A stretch of DNA of 64,000 nt from Phycisphaerae bacterium. GTDB taxonomy: Bacteria > Planctomycetota > Phycisphaerae > UBA1845. Location: the NCBI GenBank assembly GCA_024102815.1, contig JAGFJJ010000059.1, forward strand, positions 62,001 through 126,000, in the 5' to 3' direction. Below the pieces are notes generated by a model that did not search any database, was not told the origin of the DNA, and worked only from the letters and a program-made list of their open reading frames with translations. Below are positions 49,823-58,431 of the stretch, piece by piece (the first letter of the stretch is position 1; each line of letters begins with the position of its first letter). Made by a program: the position numbers and the translations under genes.

Positions 49823-49909
49823 TGCCCGGGACTGGATTTGAACCAGCACGTCCGTTTATTGGACACAAGCACCTCAAGCTTGCGCGTCTGCCAATTCCGC
49901 CACCCGGGC
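49823..49909 (-). tRNA. tRNA-Leu(GAG)
   Basis: An 87-base class II tRNA on the minus strand. The acceptor strands GCCCGGG and CCCGGGC pair, with A as discriminator base. The anticodon loop TTGAGGT gives GAG, which reads CUC and CUU. It has a long variable arm and T loop TTCAAAT. CCA is not encoded. Confidence 0.95.
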
Positions 49910-50027
49910 GAACGGTGCCAGTGTAGCCGCCTCCGGGGCGGCGTCAACGGCGGCGATTTCGCTCCTGCCGCTCTCTCGCATCTTCCATTCGTTGAAGCCC
50001 CGATGCCGGTTCCCCTAAGATGAGGCC

Positions 50028-51989
50028 ATGGCGGTTGTATCGCTCCAGAACGTCGTCAAGCAGTTCGGTACCCGGGTGGTACTCGACGGGCTCAGCCTGG
50101 ACTTGCACCCCGGGCAGATCGCCGGCTTGATCGGCGTGAACGGCGTCGGGAAAACCACGCTGTTCCGGCTCATCGCCGGCGAGATTCAGCCCGACACCGG
50201 TGAGGTCATTCGATCGGCCGGGGTCGACATCGGCTACCTTCGCCAGGAACCCGACATCGATCCGAACCGGACTCTGCACGACGAAGTCGCCCGGGCCTTC
50301 GATGAGCTACTGGAAATCGAACGGCGCATGCACGAGGTCTCGGCGGAAATGGCCGCCTGCCCGGACGACAAGGCGCTCGAGAAGCTGATGGCCTCGTATG
50401 ATCGCCTGCACGAACGCTTCGTGGTGGAGGGCGGGAATGCGATGGAGGCTCGGCTGGGGGAAATTCTCGGCGGGCTGGGCTTCTCCCCCGAGGACTATCA
50501 CCGTCCGCTTCGCGTCATGTCCGGCGGACAGAAATGCCGCGCGGCGCTGGCGCGGCTACTCCTGGCCGACAGCACATTCCTGCTTCTGGATGAACCCACG
50601 AACCATCTGGATATCGACGCCGTGCGGTGGCTCGAGCGCTTTCTGGCCAACCATCGGGGCGGGGCCGTGATTATCTCGCACGACCGCTATCTGCTGGATC
50701 GCACGTGCGAGCGCATCATTGAAATCGATCGCGGAAAGGCCCGGAGCTATCCCGGCAATTACAGCAACTACGCCCAGACCAGGGCCCGCGCCGAACTCAC
50801 GCAGCAGCGGCAGTTCGAGAAGGACGCGGCTTTCATCCGCAAGGAGAAGGACTTCATTGCCCGCCATCTTGCCGGGCAGCGCACCAAGGAGGCACAGGGA
50901 CGTCGAACGCGGCTCGAACGAAAACTCAACGATGGCGACCTGACCACCGAGTCCGTCACCCAGCGCAAGAAGGTACGGATCGATTTCGCGTCGGCGGATG
51001 CGGGGCAGGGAACCGTCGTGCGCTGCGACGACCTTGCCATGTCGTTTGGCGACCGGCGAGTTTTCGAGGGCCTGAGGCTTCAACTCGATGCGGGACAGCG
51101 CATGGGCATCACCGGCCCGAACGGCGTTGGGAAGACGACGCTCCTCAAGATCGTGCTTGGCGAACTCGACGCCACCGCGGGAGAGGTCATTGTCGATCCC
51201 TCCCTGCGAATCGGCTACTACACGCAGGAACACTTCGAGCTGGACCACCGGCGGAGCGTCCTGGAAGAAATTCGCGCCGCCCGCCCGGAGATGTCCGAAC
51301 ATGAGGCTCGCTCATATCTTGCCCGGTTCTTATTCACCGGCGATGACGTATTCAAGAAACTCGGCATGCTCTCAGGCGGAGAGCAGTCTCGCGTGCGCCT
51401 GGCCTCGCTGATCCTTCAGGGACCGGACCTGCTGGTGCTCGACGAGCCGACCAACCATCTCGATATTCCCTCACGCGAGTGCCTCGAAGAAGCCCTCGTC
51501 GAATATGCCGGGACAATTCTGACGGTCAGCCACGACCGCTATTTTCTCGATCGTGTTGTCCACCGCCTTCTCGTCATGCGACCGTCTCATTGGGCCGCAT
51601 TCAACGGGAACTACACGTTTCACATCGAAGAGCTGGAACGCCAGAAGGCTGCTCTCGCGGCTGCCGCGACCGCATCCGAGAGTGCGGATGCCTCGCAAGC
51701 GACGAAGACAGCGCTCAAGAAGCAGCGCAAAGCCGCCCGCGAGGCGCAGGCACCCAGAAAGACCCGGTCGCCCACGGCACAATACGACCATCTTACCGTC
51801 GAGCAGATCGAATCCATGGTCGTTGAACAGGAGACGCGACTCGCCGAATTGCATGAGAAATTCGGCGATCCTCGGATTGTGACGGATCCCGAGGCATTGG
51901 CCGAACTGCAAGAACAGATGGACGAGGTGTCGGCCGAGTTGGCGGTTCTCGATCAAGCCTGGCAGGAACGCGTCGAGGGAATGAAATAG
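50028..51989 (+). CDS. ABC-F family ATPase (ribosome-associated)
   Basis: A 653-residue soluble protein with two ABC ATPase domains and no membrane segment. The first has Walker A GVNGVGKT (36-43), signature MSGGQ and LLLDEPTNHLD; the second has GPNGVGKT, LSGGEQSRVRLA and LVLDEPTNHLD. The linker between them and a C-terminal coiled coil (about 535-653, QKAALAAAATASE to the end) fit the Uup/YheS type. ABC-F proteins act at the ribosome during translation stress or antibiotic action; the subgroup cannot be settled by eye. Confidence 0.93.
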   Translation: MAVVSLQNVVKQFGTRVVLDGLSLDLHPGQIAGLIGVNGVGKTTLFRLIAGEIQPDTGEVIRSAGVDIGYLRQEPDIDPNRTLHDEVARAFDELLEIERRMHEVSAEMAACPDDKALEKLMASYDRLHERFVVEGGNAMEARLGEILGGLGFSPEDYHRPLRVMSGGQKCRAALARLLLADSTFLLLDEPTNHLDIDAVRWLERFLANHRGGAVIISHDRYLLDRTCERIIEIDRGKARSYPGNYSNYAQTRARAELTQQRQFEKDAAFIRKEKDFIARHLAGQRTKEAQGRRTRLERKLNDGDLTTESVTQRKKVRIDFASADAGQGTVVRCDDLAMSFGDRRVFEGLRLQLDAGQRMGITGPNGVGKTTLLKIVLGELDATAGEVIVDPSLRIGYYTQEHFELDHRRSVLEEIRAARPEMSEHEARSYLARFLFTGDDVFKKLGMLSGGEQSRVRLASLILQGPDLLVLDEPTNHLDIPSRECLEEALVEYAGTILTVSHDRYFLDRVVHRLLVMRPSHWAAFNGNYTFHIEELERQKAALAAAATASESADASQATKTALKKQRKAAREAQAPRKTRSPTAQYDHLTVEQIESMVVEQETRLAELHEKFGDPRIVTDPEALAELQEQMDEVSAELAVLDQAWQERVEGMK

Positions 51990-52008
51990 CGCCCGGTACG
52001 GCCACCAG

Positions 52009-52401
52009 CTACGCCGCAAAAACGGGGACCGGTGTACCCCCGTTATCCACGGCAACGAATACCACCTGCCCGTCCGTCACGTGTACATCGACGTCGGGCT
52101 CACTCCGCCGTCGCGCGCAGACCTTGACGCTGATCGTGATCGAAGTGCGGCCGACCTTGGTCGCGTGAGCGTAAATACTGAGCACGTCGCCCATGTAGAT
52201 TGGCTTATGAAACTCCACTTCATCAAATGAGACGGTGACGTAGCGGTGGTGCGCCTGGCGGATGGCTTCGACGTATGCGGCTTGGTCCATGAGTGAGAGG
52301 ACCACGCCGCCGAAAATGGTGCCCTCCGCGTTCGTGTCGCGTGGCATCATCACGACGCGAATGGCGGGTTCTTCCGAGGCCGGCTTGACATTCGATTTCA
52401 A
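52009..52401 (-). CDS. Acyl-CoA thioesterase, hotdog fold (YciA-like)
   Basis: A 130-residue hotdog-fold protein. The block MMPRDTNAEGTIFGGVVLSLMDQAAY, with the catalytic-region aspartate, is the hallmark of YciA/BACH-type acyl-CoA thioesterases; VSFDEVEFHKPIYMGDVLSIYA and TSITISVKVCARR follow. It releases free acid and CoA from acyl-CoA. Single gene. Confidence 0.9.
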   Translation of the reverse strand: MKSNVKPASEEPAIRVVMMPRDTNAEGTIFGGVVLSLMDQAAYVEAIRQAHHRYVTVSFDEVEFHKPIYMGDVLSIYAHATKVGRTSITISVKVCARRRSEPDVDVHVTDGQVVFVAVDNGGTPVPVFAA

Positions 52402-52517
52402 TGGACTCTCCGGTCATTGCTTCGAGGCATGCTCGACACAACGCGAATGGGCGAAGATTGTGCGATGCCCGTGCGGATTGTCAATATTCATCAGCAGGAA
52501 ACCGGAGCGGTTGCGTC

Positions 52518-55500
52518 TCACGGATTGAGTTCAATCTGCAGCGGCGGCGCCGGACATCCTGCCTGACCCTGATCTCCGGGCGGGTCTGGCACCGGAAATG
52601 GGTAGAACTCCTTGCCGCTCCCCGTGGCGAATGCGTTTACGACTTGCAGCGCATCCGCACCGTTGGTCACCCGGTCCGGAAGGCTGGGATTTACGTCCGA
52701 CCAGGTCGTGTCGGGAGCAGATGGCAGCCCGCTGAATCCCTGTAGCACCGCGCCGATGTCAAACCCGTTCGTCCGGCCGTCCGGGGGAGTCCAATGGTTG
52801 GGCGGCGTCGGGGGAGTCGTGGTCGGGTCCCCCGTCATGCTGAATTGTCCAACAACGTCGCCCCACCAGCGGTCGTTGGTCGGCATGTGGTTGGTGTAGA
52901 CAGAGAGCGGCTGGGAGAATTTCACCCCGTCAAGCGTTGTGCGTACCTCGTATCGCCTTCCATCCGGTGCAAGCGCGGCATCTCCGGGAGAGATAAGGCA
53001 CCCTCCGACGCTAATCACCGGCAAGGTCGCGAAGTCGTAGAGCGGAGGATCTTCGTCCGAAACCAGGAAGCACAGTCCCTTGGCGGCAATGGACGCCGGC
53101 GTCGTGCGCGGCGTGCTGATGAACCAGCTTTCGCCCCCCACGATTTCTTTCACCTCGTAGCCGTGGAGCTCACCCAGCAGGGATGGATCCGGGACAAATG
53201 AAATGTATCGGCTCTTCAGCACACTGTTTGGATAGGAAGTGGCTGCGAGCGGCGGCGGAATTTCGCAGTCATCCGGTACACCGTTGCCGTCCTGATCGGG
53301 ATCGCATTCGTCGGGAACGCCGTTTGCGTTGCAGTCGTTATCAGCCAGCTGACACTCGTCCGGAACCAAGTCTGCGTTGCAATCAACCCCGGATTCGACC
53401 GTCTCACAGGCATCGGGGAGTCCGTTGGGCTGGCAATCCGCCGCGCAGGAGACTCCCTGGACGTACGCGCCCCCTTGGAGAATGCACGGATTCGGGTCTC
53501 CAAGCGCCGACGGAGTGCAAACGCCGCCACCCAGGCAACAAATGGCCTCGCACGCGTCGGGAATGCCATTCCCGTTCATATCCGTGTTACACTCGTCGGG
53601 CACTTCGTCCGCATTGCAATCCGCGCTTCCGGACGTTACGCGAACGAAGTCAACTTGCCACCCAAGATACCCACTGACGCCGCCGTCACTTGTGAAACGC
53701 CAGGTAATCGTTACAGCTTGGCCGGCAAAGGACGTCAGGTCGATGACCACTTCCTCCCATCCGTTGGACGAGCCGCTTTCGCGGAAAACGCGTTGGCCGT
53801 TGACGAATACCTCCGCAAAATCGAAGCCTTCTTCAGATTCGAGGTTTTGGCAGAAGCGAAGCTCCGACGTTGAATTTCCAAGAGGGATCGGCGGTGAAAT
53901 GAGCTCGGCTGTTTCGTTATCCCCGTATTCGCAACCAAACACGCTGCCGGAGTACGCCCAGTGCGTTCCGCTGCAAGGTGTGCCACTTGAGCAGAAGTTG
54001 GTAACGACGAAGGGGAATTGAGCTGTCCACCCGGCGGGCAGGCCCGATTCGAAATCGACACTCATCAGCAACCCCCCGCCCGTGACATCGCATTCATCTG
54101 GAAAGCCGTTGTTGTTGCAGTCGGCACTGACGGAGCCGTTGCCGTCGGGATCGCTCGGATCAATGTCGCAGGTGTCCGGCACGCCGTTGGCATTGCAGTC
54201 CTGCTGGCATTCGTCCGGCACCAGATTGCCATCGCAGTCGGGGCTGCTGACGCCGTTCCCATCGGGATCGGAAGGGTCCACGTCGCATGCGTCGACGACA
54301 CTGTTGGCGTTGCAATCTTCCTCGCAGACGTCGGGAACGAGATTGCCATCGCAATCCGCCGCGCCCGACACAACATCACATTCGTCAGGAACACCGTTAT
54401 CATCGCAATCCGGGCTGATCCCAAAGGCCAGATCACACTCGTCGGGATTGCCGTTGTTGTTGCAGTCGACGGTGGGACCCGTTCCGCAGGGGCAATCGAG
54501 CTCCGCCCGGAAGGCGCCCCGGCCGTGCGTGAACGCGACCAGGTGATAATTGTCGGGGAAATCCAGGGCTTCAACGACCGTATGCGACAAGCCTGTATTC
54601 GCCGGGTTCCAAGTCGCGCCGCCGTCGTCACTGTCAAAAACGCCGAGTTCCGTACCTAGAAAGAGCTGGTTCGGATCGCACGGTCGAATCGCGATCCAAT
54701 GCACCGGAATATCGGGTACTCCCGCGACATCCACGCCGGTGTCGATCGGCGTCCATGTCGTGCCGCCGTCCACTGATCGCAATACGTGAGTTACATTGAA
54801 TGTCGAGTACGTTGCATAGACAATATTCGGGTTGGAAGGATGGATCGCCACGCTGCTCACGTACGCTCCGATGTTCAAACCGTTCGTCGCGTTGAATACC
54901 GTCCAGGTGGGGGACGGTGCCAAGCCGTCCAGCGTCTTGGCAACGTAGCCGTTGTTGAATCCCAGGAAAACGATGTTGTTGTTGGACGGGGCGATGGCGA
55001 TGGCGGAGATCGTCCCCGCCGACGGAAAGTCGTTACCGGCTAACGACCAGTTGGCCGCACCGTCCGTTGTCCGCCATGGTCGTTGGCCCCCTGTCCAGAG
55101 CACGAGCGGATTGACAGGATCCATGGCAAAAGGCGTGATGAAGAGCCCGTCGATATCGAATATGCCGTTGATCGCGGACTCCCAGATCTCACCTCCGTCA
55201 ATCGACTTGAGCATGGCGGGGAATCGCTGGGTCTCCGTGTACATGATGTCGTTGTTGGTGGGGTCGATCGCGAAGTAGCCTCCGTCTCCCCCGACCACTT
55301 GCCGCCACGCATTCGGGTCGACAGCGGAATTGGTCAGCAAGACGCCGTTGTCCTGCGTCCCCCCTGCGAAAGTGTCCTCTTGGTTGGCGGCATCACCGTG
55401 ATAGAACTGGGCCGTGCCGTAGTTGTTGTTCAGACCGGTCCACGCGACGGCAGGCAAGGGCGCCGGGGATGAAGTCGGGCAATCATTCGTGCTGACGGCT

Positions 55501-57089
55501 GCACGGGCGTTGTCCGTTCGAGCAAGCCCGCCATCGGTTCCGGAATAGAGCGTCTGATTGCTTGCGCCGTCGAAATCAGGGTGAAAGACGAGAACATGGT
55601 GATCGGCGTGAAGGTAATTCAGGTCGCCGGGATCAAAGAACCAGTAACTGGCGACTTTGAATGTCTGCCCGCCGTCCTCGGACCGGAAAAGGTCGATTCC
55701 GCCGACCCAGACGATGTTTGGATCGAGGGGGTCAACGGCAATGACGTTGTCGTACCACCCCTGAGATCGGAGTGCGGAGCCGAAACAGCCGTTCGAGAAC
55801 GCCATATTGCTCAGCAGGTAGGGGTTGATGGGGTGCGATGGCGTGAGCTGCGGCGTCCACGTAAGCCCGCCATCGGACGACCGGAACACGTTGACAATCG
55901 TGCCGGTCGGCGCCCCGATGCCGTTATCGGCCATCGCCACATACATGATATCGTTGTTGCTCGGCGCGATCGCCAGGGACATGCGCCCTTGACGGGTGAC
56001 GATCAGATCGGAAGTGGTTCCCACCTGCGTCCAGCTAATGCCTCCATCAGCCGACCGAAAGAGCCCGTCGGTGTCAAAACTCCCGAACGACGCGAAAACG
56101 ACATCCGGTCCCGGTGGCGTGTCCGCGCGCAGCGCCAACTCCATGCATCCCGACGTACTGCCATTGCTGTTGGGCGGCGAGGTATTGATGAACGTGGTGT
56201 TTTCCAGGACAGGAAACCAGAACATGCCCGCCGTCGTCGTCTTGTAGACGCCGAACCGCGTGCACGCATAGACGTGGTCCGGATTGGATGGGCTTACGGC
56301 CAGATCATTTACGCGGAAGAAGGCATCGTAAGCCGTGTCGGTCAGATGCGTCCAGGTTGCCCCTGCATCGGTCGACTTGAAGATTCCCAGCCCGCGCACC
56401 GCATCGCCGTTAAAAAAGCCCTCCCCGGTGCCCGCGTACAGGACGTTAGAATTCGACGGGTCCATGGCCAGGGAGCAAACCGCGATGTTCAGCATGAAGT
56501 CGTCGGTCGGGAACCAGTTCGCCCCCGCATCGATCGTCTTCCAGACACCGCCCGCGACGCCGGCGGCGTACATGATATTCGGATTATCGGGATTGATGAC
56601 CATTGCCCGCGTGCGACCGCCGATGTTGCCAGGGCCAAGCTCGGTCCAGGTCAATGGGGCCCCGGCCAGCGGTCCGCGCGAAGCCTTGAGCAGGGCCTCG
56701 CGAGCGAGAATAGTGTCGTAGCTCTTGCGAAGCTCATCGATCGGGAACTGCGACATGCCGATCGGAAGGCGCTGGGCCATGAAAAAGTCCATCGCCTCCT
56801 GCGGCGCGTCAAATGGCTTCGGGCCGCGCATGGAGTAGATTTTGCTCTTTCGCACGATTCTCCTGTTGACGGAAGTCCAGTCCCGCGACGGTTCCGCCGC
56901 GGCGAGCGTCGGCCCGGTGTGGGGACCGCTTTCGTCAGGGATGCCGCTCTGGGAAGTCGATGATCTCGGGACCGGCTTGTTCGATACATCCCGGATCTCT
57001 GCTCGCCGAACGCTGGAGGCGCAAGCCACCCACAGTACCGCTGCGAATGCCCCGGCGACCCAGAGCACCACAAAGCAAACTCGGCGCAT
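52518..57089 (-). CDS. Giant secreted sortilin-like BNR protein with calcium-binding repeats
   Basis: A 1523-residue exported protein with an N-terminal signal peptide (about 1-25). Residues about 135-865 form one or two multi-bladed propellers of the BNR/VPS10 (sortilin) type, with repeated motifs such as STDAGATWTHL, SADGGISWTQVG, SSDGGLTWTPQL and SVDGGTTWTPI. Two clusters of thrombospondin-3-like calcium repeats (DCNNNGNPDECD, DCDGNLVPDECQ) follow at about 870-1010 and 1150-1290, around a MAM/lectin-like beta domain (about 1015-1145). The C-terminus has a TNGFDIGAVLQGF/TNGADALQVVNAF dockerin-like remnant. It probably binds or processes extracellular polymers; substrate unknown. Confidence 0.88.
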   Translation of the reverse strand: MRRVCFVVLWVAGAFAAVLWVACASSVRRAEIRDVSNKPVPRSSTSQSGIPDESGPHTGPTLAAAEPSRDWTSVNRRIVRKSKIYSMRGPKPFDAPQEAMDFFMAQRLPIGMSQFPIDELRKSYDTILAREALLKASRGPLAGAPLTWTELGPGNIGGRTRAMVINPDNPNIMYAAGVAGGVWKTIDAGANWFPTDDFMLNIAVCSLAMDPSNSNVLYAGTGEGFFNGDAVRGLGIFKSTDAGATWTHLTDTAYDAFFRVNDLAVSPSNPDHVYACTRFGVYKTTTAGMFWFPVLENTTFINTSPPNSNGSTSGCMELALRADTPPGPDVVFASFGSFDTDGLFRSADGGISWTQVGTTSDLIVTRQGRMSLAIAPSNNDIMYVAMADNGIGAPTGTIVNVFRSSDGGLTWTPQLTPSHPINPYLLSNMAFSNGCFGSALRSQGWYDNVIAVDPLDPNIVWVGGIDLFRSEDGGQTFKVASYWFFDPGDLNYLHADHHVLVFHPDFDGASNQTLYSGTDGGLARTDNARAAVSTNDCPTSSPAPLPAVAWTGLNNNYGTAQFYHGDAANQEDTFAGGTQDNGVLLTNSAVDPNAWRQVVGGDGGYFAIDPTNNDIMYTETQRFPAMLKSIDGGEIWESAINGIFDIDGLFITPFAMDPVNPLVLWTGGQRPWRTTDGAANWSLAGNDFPSAGTISAIAIAPSNNNIVFLGFNNGYVAKTLDGLAPSPTWTVFNATNGLNIGAYVSSVAIHPSNPNIVYATYSTFNVTHVLRSVDGGTTWTPIDTGVDVAGVPDIPVHWIAIRPCDPNQLFLGTELGVFDSDDGGATWNPANTGLSHTVVEALDFPDNYHLVAFTHGRGAFRAELDCPCGTGPTVDCNNNGNPDECDLAFGISPDCDDNGVPDECDVVSGAADCDGNLVPDVCEEDCNANSVVDACDVDPSDPDGNGVSSPDCDGNLVPDECQQDCNANGVPDTCDIDPSDPDGNGSVSADCNNNGFPDECDVTGGGLLMSVDFESGLPAGWTAQFPFVVTNFCSSGTPCSGTHWAYSGSVFGCEYGDNETAELISPPIPLGNSTSELRFCQNLESEEGFDFAEVFVNGQRVFRESGSSNGWEEVVIDLTSFAGQAVTITWRFTSDGGVSGYLGWQVDFVRVTSGSADCNADEVPDECNTDMNGNGIPDACEAICCLGGGVCTPSALGDPNPCILQGGAYVQGVSCAADCQPNGLPDACETVESGVDCNADLVPDECQLADNDCNANGVPDECDPDQDGNGVPDDCEIPPPLAATSYPNSVLKSRYISFVPDPSLLGELHGYEVKEIVGGESWFISTPRTTPASIAAKGLCFLVSDEDPPLYDFATLPVISVGGCLISPGDAALAPDGRRYEVRTTLDGVKFSQPLSVYTNHMPTNDRWWGDVVGQFSMTGDPTTTPPTPPNHWTPPDGRTNGFDIGAVLQGFSGLPSAPDTTWSDVNPSLPDRVTNGADALQVVNAFATGSGKEFYPFPVPDPPGDQGQAGCPAPPLQIELNP

Positions 57090-57495
57090 GGTTCCCTCCT
57101 TGACCCGGACAATCCAGACGTGTTCCTCTTCCCCCGAGATCCCGATCGATTACGCGCTTCCGTGCCCGCCTTCGACTCGGACCGTTCGTCTTCTGCTTCC
57201 GGAAGAACCGGTGGACAGCACGCAATAGATCGGTCGTGATTAACGACGAACGGTGCAGCGGTAATGTGAACCGCTAAGTGAATATGCTATCTCACGAGAG
57301 CGGTTGCTGCAAGCAATTGTGCGCAGAATTAGGCGCGCAGAGGAAGGTTATCGGGACACGCTCATGCCGTGTTCTTGGCACAACGTGATCGAGGCACTCC
57401 AGCATCCATGAATGGTGGCAGGTTATCGTTCCGAATATGCGATCGTGCGATCGCAGGGAGACCAGTTTTCAATCTGCAGTCTACGATCTACGCCT
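57090..57495. other. Intergenic stretch, no gene seen
   Basis: Upstream region of the large BNR gene and downstream end of the Clp N-domain gene. No gene-like frame. A short palindromic patch near 57438-57455 (TGCGATCG repeated) is the only pattern noticed. Confidence 0.4.
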
Positions 57496-58215
57496 TCACT
57501 GTGTGTCCGCGCCGCTGGCCAGTCGTTCGCGCACCCAGCCGGCCGTGACACCCTTCTCTGACAGCAGCTTCGCGACCGGGTTGTTCTCGTCGCGCAAGAG
57601 CGCCAGCAGCAGGTGCTCCGGCTCGATTTCGCCGGCACCCATACGGTTCGCCGAATCGACCGCCAGAATGAGCACGTGCCAGAAGGACGGCGAGCGGAAC
57701 GCTTTGGCCAGTTCCTGCTGGTGCATCCATTCCAGGTGTCCGTGACGGGAATGTACCAGGTCGTGATCGGCGTGTACCTCGCTGCGCAGGAGCCCCAAGG
57801 CCTTCTCGCGCAACGCTTCGAGCTTCACGCCCTGTTCGCTCAGCACCGTTGCGGCGATACTGTTACCTTGGGCAACCAGGCCCAGAACGAGGTGCTCCGT
57901 GCCGACATACTTGTGATTGTGCCCGCGCGATTCCTCGATTGCGAACCGAATGACGTCCTTCAGTTCCTTCGTCTGGGCGCGTCGTCCGATTTGGGTGGTC
58001 GCCTCCCCGGCGGAGAGCCGCCGGCGAACCTCTTCGCGAACGCGCCCCAGTTCCACGTCGAGTAACCGCAAGGCCTCGGTAGCCACACAACTGCCCTCGG
58101 CGATCAGGCCCAGCAGCAGGTGGGCGGGGGCCAGATAGTCGTGTCCCAGAATATCGGCCTCGCGGTTCGCCAAAGCAAAAGCGTGTCGGGCCCGATCGGA
58201 AAAACGTTCGTTCAT
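57496..58215 (-). CDS. Stand-alone Clp N-terminal-domain protein with three repeats
   Basis: A 239-residue protein. The ATG at 58215 follows an AAAGGGGAG box and gives the usual MNERFSDRARHAF start of ClpC. Two complete Clp N repeats follow (about 5-70 and 80-143) and a third, more divergent one (about 178-233, EHLLLALLRDENNPVAKLL), after a histidine-rich linker. There is no AAA+ domain. Such proteins resemble ClpS-like or ClpC-adaptor parts and may bind substrates for the Clp protease. The third repeat is unusual. Confidence 0.85.
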   Translation of the reverse strand: MNERFSDRARHAFALANREADILGHDYLAPAHLLLGLIAEGSCVATEALRLLDVELGRVREEVRRRLSAGEATTQIGRRAQTKELKDVIRFAIEESRGHNHKYVGTEHLVLGLVAQGNSIAATVLSEQGVKLEALREKALGLLRSEVHADHDLVHSRHGHLEWMHQQELAKAFRSPSFWHVLILAVDSANRMGAGEIEPEHLLLALLRDENNPVAKLLSEKGVTAGWVRERLASGADTQ

Positions 58216-58431
58216 GACGCACTCCCCTTTACCCTTCGTCCGGAATCGTGGCGGACACGGTAGCGGGGGGCACCCCGGAGAGCAAGCGTAATGGGCTCTC
58301 TTCATCCCTCGACGGACCAAAGAACGGGAGGAGCCCCTGGGGGCTGCCCCGAAGTTTGTGGAACAGGTGCAGGCGGCCGGCCGGACTGCCTCCGCCCAAT
58401 CTGGTTTCAGGTTTGCTCGTGCTGGAATGCG

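Noticed and set aside
54070..54490. Regular repeats that might be a CRISPR array
   Set aside because: They are in frame in a large gene and encode calcium-binding DxNxNGxPDEC units; there are no unique spacers of constant length and no cas genes.
55581..56963. A 460-codon plus-strand frame
   Set aside because: It is antisense to the BNR repeats of the sortilin-like gene and shows no family features.
58332..58345. A hairpin AGCCCC-TG-GGGGCT as terminator of the beta-propeller gene
   Set aside because: The stem is good but no T-run follows on the transcribed strand.
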